DNA of 64,000 bases, taken from the NCBI RefSeq assembly GCF_024464595.1, contig NZ_JANHAW010000003.1:372001-436000 (forward strand). Reading direction: 5' to 3'. Shown here piece by piece: positions 60,415 to 64,000 of this stretch (position 1 is the stretch's first letter; each line of letters opens with the position of its first letter). A program made the translations under genes and the position numbers. The notes beneath the pieces were generated by a model. It searched no databases. It was given only the letters and a program-made list of their open reading frames with translations, and was not told the DNA's origin. The DNA comes from Halobellus litoreus (GTDB taxonomy: Archaea; Halobacteriota; Halobacteria; Halobacteriales; Haloferacaceae).

Positions 60415-60688
60415 GGGTGGCGCTTCGCCTACGAGGTGTAAATATGAGTGGGTCCGCGGACTGAGGGAGTCCTCGGCTTCTGGTGTTTACCGGTTGAGAG
60501 CCAGCCGGTCAACCGCGGTGTGCGGGAACTCGGGACGAGACAGATGCTCCTGGGCGATGCCGGGCAACCACGGTCGCGCTCGCAGCGTTGGACAGTCGAG
60601 GATTTCCCGAGCTGTCGTCTTTCAGTCACAACTGTAACGGCTTGGCGGATGGAGAGATCAACGGGCGTCAACGTCCCCCCACAGTCAC

Positions 60689-61387
60689 TCAGACGTCGGG
60701 TTGCTCCACCCTGGCCTCCCAGAACCGGTCTCGCAAATACCGTTCATCCATCGCGCTGCGACCAGCCAGTCTCGCGAGTCGGCCGATGGAAGCCCAGAGC
60801 ACCTTTTGCACAGGGAGCGGTGCAATGGCGATTCGCGTTTCGTCCTCGACGTACTCGGCCAACAACAGGCCCTGAACGAGATCAGGTTCGCCGAACTCTC
60901 CTTCAGTCCCGAAATGTCCCTCGTGGTCGAGTCCCGCGGACATATACTGGGTGTCGATCGTCTTGGTCCAAGGGACTTCGACGTGGAAGGCGACGAAACC
61001 GTCGGTGTCGTTTCTGAAGTAGTGCGGATCTCCAGGTTCGACGGTCAGTCGTTCACCAGGTTCGAGATGGTTCGGTTCGCCGTCAACGACGACAGTCACC
61101 GTACCTTCGACCGACCGGAAGACTTCGCGATTGCTCGTATGGACGTGAGGCGGCAGTTCGGTGGCATCCGGGCCGAGCCAGACGAGCATCGCTGGAGTGC
61201 CGTTCCCGCTCGATTCCGGGTACTGCAGTATCGTCGACCACATTCCCATCCCCGGACTCGATGCGAGGGCGTGCGGCGACGCGGAAAACAGTTGTATGGC
61301 ACGTCCGTCCGGATCGACTTCGAGTTGAGGGCCGTCGGTCGGGTTACCGGCGTCGTCGAGCGGTCGGCCGGTTATCTCGGGGACCAT
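60689..61387 (-). CDS. cupin domain protein
   Basis: A 232-aa protein with one cupin barrel: ATELPPHVHTSNREVFRSVE carries the two His and Glu of motif 1, and GERLTVEPGDPHYFRNDTDG the His of motif 2. The ~65 residues before and ~90 after it are helical (VQGLLLAEYVEDETRIAIAP). Cupins bind a metal in small oxygenases, isomerases or ligand sensors; the specific role is unknown. Monocistronic. Confidence 0.85.
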   Translation of the reverse strand: MVPEITGRPLDDAGNPTDGPQLEVDPDGRAIQLFSASPHALASSPGMGMWSTILQYPESSGNGTPAMLVWLGPDATELPPHVHTSNREVFRSVEGTVTVVVDGEPNHLEPGERLTVEPGDPHYFRNDTDGFVAFHVEVPWTKTIDTQYMSAGLDHEGHFGTEGEFGEPDLVQGLLLAEYVEDETRIAIAPLPVQKVLWASIGRLARLAGRSAMDERYLRDRFWEARVEQPDV

Positions 61388-61596
61388 ACTCGCGGCGTCG
61401 CACGGTAGACGGAAATGACTGGTGAATACGAACCCACCCCGTCGGCGTCACTGGTAAAAGAAAGAATCGAGCGCAGGGGTTTGTTCGATAAATTAGAATA
61501 CAAATCACTGTTTAGAGCGTGTCGTAGGAAGACGCTCATACCGTTACGAACTGGGAGGCCGAAGTCTGATATTACAGGCCCTCTGACAACAGGCAG

Positions 61597-61791
61597 ATGC
61601 ATTGGTTCCGAAAAGCGCGGTATGCGGTCGCTCTCTTGGTGATTCCGCTCACTGGAATCGCCTTCGCCACACGGATCGGTGAGCACTCCGCGCGGTACGT
61701 TGTAACGGTATATCTCGTATTAGCAGGAACGTTCGCGCTGACCGTAGGTATCGCGTATGCAGATCATTCCGTAACCGAGTGGCTCTCGTGA
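61597..61791 (+). CDS. small two-helix membrane protein
   Basis: A 64-aa protein with helices at about residues 9-26 and 36-56 and an acidic tail. Function unknown, family not recognised. Confidence 0.5.
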   Translation: MHWFRKARYAVALLVIPLTGIAFATRIGEHSARYVVTVYLVLAGTFALTVGIAYADHSVTEWLS

Positions 61792-62007
61792 TCTGTGATA
61801 GATTCACTAGCGCGCTGTAATACCCGGTGAAATCGTTCGTCGACAGCAGTCAACAGATACGATGGCGAGTGTCTGAGAGACGACCAGAACAGTTCTCACT
61901 CGCTTGTTCGTTCCAAACCACACTGCACAGAAACGTGACTTCCGCTGTAGCCCCGCCCCCGGGTTGCGGAGCGATGGAGGGTCAAATCCGCGCGCCTGCT
62001 TTCTCGC

Positions 62008-62565
62008 TCAGCGGTCGAACCGTCCGAGAAATCCCCCGCTTTCGGTCGATTCCTCGGGACCGTCAGGTTGGTTGATCTCGGGTGATTCGGTATCGGACTC
62101 GTCGTCGTCGTCGTCGTCGGCATCTTCGGATACCGACGGCGTCTCCGCCCGGCAGGTAACCGAAATGGGTTCGCCGTTTCGGGCGGCTTCGACCGCCCAC
62201 ATCTGTCCGCATCCGAGAACAGTCTGCCAGTCGTCGCCCGCCCGGCGAGCGACGGAAACGAGTATCTCGTCCGTCTCGGCGTCTCGGCCCGCGTACTCGA
62301 TGCGGAACAGATCGCCGTAGATCTTCAGTCCGGAGGGCGTGTCGAGTCTGACCGGTGTGGTATCGGTCGACCCGTCGGGGCTCTCGACGGCCACTTCGAC
62401 GACGGGGACGTCCTCCTCGGGCGTCGAAAAGGCGATTTCGAGCGTGTTGCCGTCCAGTTCGACGTCGGTCAGATCGACGAACGAGGCCGACTGACCGGTC
62501 GCTTCTGCCACGCGTTGCCGGAGCGGTTCGAGCGGAAGCCGGACAGTGTCGCGTCCCTGTGTCAT
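62008..62565 (-). CDS. acidic protein of unknown function
   Basis: A 185-aa soluble protein. Residues ~1-145 form an alpha/beta domain (RLPLEPLRQRVAEATGQSAS, FVDLTDVELDGNTLEIAFST, VLGCGQMWAVEAARNGEPIS) with two cysteines. The last ~40 residues are a highly acidic disordered tail (EDADDDDDDESDTESPEINQ). I do not recognise the family. It lies downstream of the recombinase gene on the same strand, 91 nt away. Confidence 0.65.
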   Translation of the reverse strand: MTQGRDTVRLPLEPLRQRVAEATGQSASFVDLTDVELDGNTLEIAFSTPEEDVPVVEVAVESPDGSTDTTPVRLDTPSGLKIYGDLFRIEYAGRDAETDEILVSVARRAGDDWQTVLGCGQMWAVEAARNGEPISVTCRAETPSVSEDADDDDDDESDTESPEINQPDGPEESTESGGFLGRFDR

Positions 62566-62601
62566 CTCTCCGAGGGCCTACACGGGGGAGACGTATGACT
62601 T

Positions 62602-62631
62602 CTCCGGCGTTAGGACGGGGCCCTACCGGAG
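62602..62631. repeat. inverted repeat next to the recombinase
   Basis: CTCCGG (62602-62607) and CCGGAG (62626-62631) can pair around 18 nt, and CCCT-CGTT-AGGG (62640-62651) forms a second small hairpin. They lie between the recombinase stop and the next gene: a transcript end or a recombination-site candidate. Confidence 0.35.
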
Positions 62632-62656
62632 CTGGCTACCCCTCGTTAGGGAGAGC

Positions 62657-63928
62657 TTATAACCGCGGTCCGAAGACGTCGGCGAGTTCGTCCCGGACGA
62701 GGTCGCGCATCGCCTCGGCACGGGCCTCCCGCCGCGTCCGCTCGTCGAGGTAGTTTCGATCGGAGACCGCCGCGTCTCGGCTCCCTTGGGCGGCCGCGAC
62801 GGCAGCCGTTCCGGCCTCGATCGAGGGCTGTTGCTGCCGGTAGAGCCGGTACCACGTCCGTCGGCCCATCTTCGGGAGCGGATGCCCGCCGTCGATCTGC
62901 ACCCCCGCGCGCGCTCCGAGGTCCCGGAGCCACCTGCGCGCGGTCGCGGTCGACATCGGGCGATCGAGGGATTGGCCGGGCAACAAGTATCCCGTCCAGC
63001 CGTCGCGGTCCGCGAGGTCGTCGATGCGCCGTTGGGTCGCATCGACCCCGACGAGTAGTTCCACGGTGGCGCGCGTCCGACGGGCGTTCTTCCGTTCCCC
63101 GGCGGCAAACTCGATGTACGGAACGGTTCCCTCCCGATCGGATGGGTCGAGCACGAGTTGATCGACGTGAAGCTCGCAGGCCTCGACCGGGCGGAGTCCC
63201 CACCCGGCGAGCGCGAGGAGGAGGAAACCCTCGTCGGCGTCGGCGACGTCGAGCATCGCAACTAGGTCGTCGCGTGAGAGCGCGGGGTGATCGTAGCGCG
63301 GGTCCTCGTCCCACCCGAACCGGTTCAGGAGGTTCTCGGCGGGGTTGTAGAGCCCTCGGCCCATCTCGACGACGAACGTGTACCAGTTCTTCACTGCCGA
63401 GACGTACTTCTTTTTCGAGGCGAGCGTTCCGAGTTCGTCGTCCAGAACGCGGAACGTATCGCGGACCCGGGCGATCTCGTCGGGTTTGGCGGTCTCGTCC
63501 AGCAGCGGCGTGAGCAAGTCGCTCGTTCCGTTGACGTCGCGGTACGTCGTCGCGAACGTTTTCAACCGAGATTTGCGCGGGGCCACCGTCGTCGAGGCGC
63601 GTCCTCGGTCCCGTTCGAGTTCTTCGAGGTAGTCCTCGAATACCTGAACGGTGGGGTCGTGATCGAGCCCCCAACCGTCGGTTTCGTCGTCGTTGCTGGC
63701 AGGTGGCAGACCTACCTTTTCGTAGAACTGGCCGGGCGAGAGGTCGTACGAGCGTCGAAGTCGTTCGACGAACCCCGAATAGTTCGATTTGAGCCACGCG
63801 TACGTCGGCGTTTCGCGAGTCGGGTCGAGTTCGACGGCGGGGTCCGCGCGGATCGCTGGAATGATCTCATCCCGATAAAACCGATCGAACTCGCCTAAAT
63901 CGTCGAATTGGGCGTATTTCGGCGTCAT
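62657..63928 (-). CDS. tyrosine recombinase/integrase
   Basis: A 423-aa site-specific recombinase. Residues ~90-190 are a SAM-like core-binding domain (VQVFEDYLEELERDRGRA). In the catalytic half I see Arg-I in GWGLRPVEACEL (R246), a Lys in AAGERKNARR (K280), the His/Arg-II box in GGHPLPKMGRRTWYRLY and the nucleophile Tyr in SDRNYLDERT (Y393). The usual G-H-x-x box before Tyr reads QGSRD, so that His is missing. The start overlaps the stop of an upstream frame by ATGA. Such enzymes drive integrative elements or resolve dimers. Confidence 0.88.
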   Translation of the reverse strand: MTPKYAQFDDLGEFDRFYRDEIIPAIRADPAVELDPTRETPTYAWLKSNYSGFVERLRRSYDLSPGQFYEKVGLPPASNDDETDGWGLDHDPTVQVFEDYLEELERDRGRASTTVAPRKSRLKTFATTYRDVNGTSDLLTPLLDETAKPDEIARVRDTFRVLDDELGTLASKKKYVSAVKNWYTFVVEMGRGLYNPAENLLNRFGWDEDPRYDHPALSRDDLVAMLDVADADEGFLLLALAGWGLRPVEACELHVDQLVLDPSDREGTVPYIEFAAGERKNARRTRATVELLVGVDATQRRIDDLADRDGWTGYLLPGQSLDRPMSTATARRWLRDLGARAGVQIDGGHPLPKMGRRTWYRLYRQQQPSIEAGTAAVAAAQGSRDAAVSDRNYLDERTRREARAEAMRDLVRDELADVFGPRL

Positions 63929-64000
63929 ATCTCGATTTCGAGCCGCCGGAGAAACCCGCTCGCTCCGTCCGTGGGTGATTCGAAGTGCATCCGTTTGGGT
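63925..64000 (-). CDS. partial: C-terminal end of the gene upstream of the recombinase
   Basis: A frame entering from the right edge ends HFESPTDGASGFLRRLEIEI and a TGA that overlaps the recombinase ATG (63925-63928). Only 24 residues are in the window. The overlap argues that it is a real, cotranscribed gene. No function can be given. Confidence 0.4.
   Translation of the reverse strand, partial: PKRMHFESPTDGASGFLRRLEIEI

Noticed and set aside
1..64000. CRISPR arrays, rRNA or tRNA genes
   Set aside because: I looked for regularly spaced direct repeats and for conserved rRNA or tRNA stretches and saw none. A tRNAscan-SE and CRISPR-finder run would settle this.

Overview
The window comes from a halophilic archaeon of class Halobacteria. 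The proteins are strongly acidic and GC-rich. Several families are typical of or restricted to haloarchaea (Bat-type HTH_10 regulator, RdfA, DUF7521, DUF5518, a CGCGG-type peptide). Exported proteins carry Tat signals with lipoboxes. Promoters look archaeal, with AT-rich TATA elements about 26-30 nt before leaderless start codons. Genes are often coupled by 4-nt ATGA overlaps. The genus cannot be fixed from the sequence alone. I saw no rRNA, tRNA or CRISPR array.

Left part (1-24 kb), mostly intact chromosomal accessory genes. A Bat-like regulator and a DUF7521 membrane protein are followed by a DUF2249-SRPBCC pair. Then come two diverged amidohydrolase-Rieske modules: amidohydrolase, Rieske and IclR regulator on the minus strand at 2.0-4.3 kb, and Rieske plus amidohydrolase on the plus strand at 10.7-12.2 kb. 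Between them lie a CGCGG-motif putative RiPP precursor with a CP-motif neighbour, a TetR-MATE efflux operon and an rdfA homologue. A nucleotide-salvage group follows (divergent triosephosphate isomerase, AMP phosphorylase, nicotinate phosphoribosyltransferase), then a YjbQ protein, a large DUF5518-like membrane protein, a ZIP transporter, Hsp20, a SagB-type oxidoreductase, a Ca/Na antiporter, an aldo/keto reductase and VanZ.

Middle (23-35 kb): stress and carbon genes. These are UspA, a SnoaL cyclase, a phosphoribosyltransferase divergent from a dienelactone-hydrolase-like esterase, a CBS protein with a complete IS6-family insertion just upstream, an ADP-dependent sugar kinase-GH15 glucoamylase operon, a ring-cleaving dioxygenase-carboxylesterase pair resembling Bacillus MhqE/MhqD, and MscS.

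Decayed zone (35-48 kb): locally AT-richer, with many small membrane proteins, three intact or broken CPBP loci, hairpin-rich mobile-element relics, a truncated Tat lipoprotein and fragments of a TnpA and a membrane protein. A chimeric gene joins HEAT repeats to the second half of an iron-type ABC ATPase. Among the relics sit intact genes: a serine hydrolase, an Acg-like nitroreductase, an SDR and a pair of PH-domain membrane proteins.

Right part (47.5-64 kb): a single-chain bacterial-type MetE, a Tat lipoprotein, a threonine-synthase-like PLP enzyme, a HemG-like flavodoxin, a PRC-barrel protein, a Tat-exported PQQ-type propeller with a C-terminal anchor, a CPBP protease, a winged-helix/DUF7521 pair, exported proteins and a cupin. 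At the right edge a tyrosine recombinase is coupled to a gene that runs off the window, which suggests a mobile-element boundary beyond the edge.
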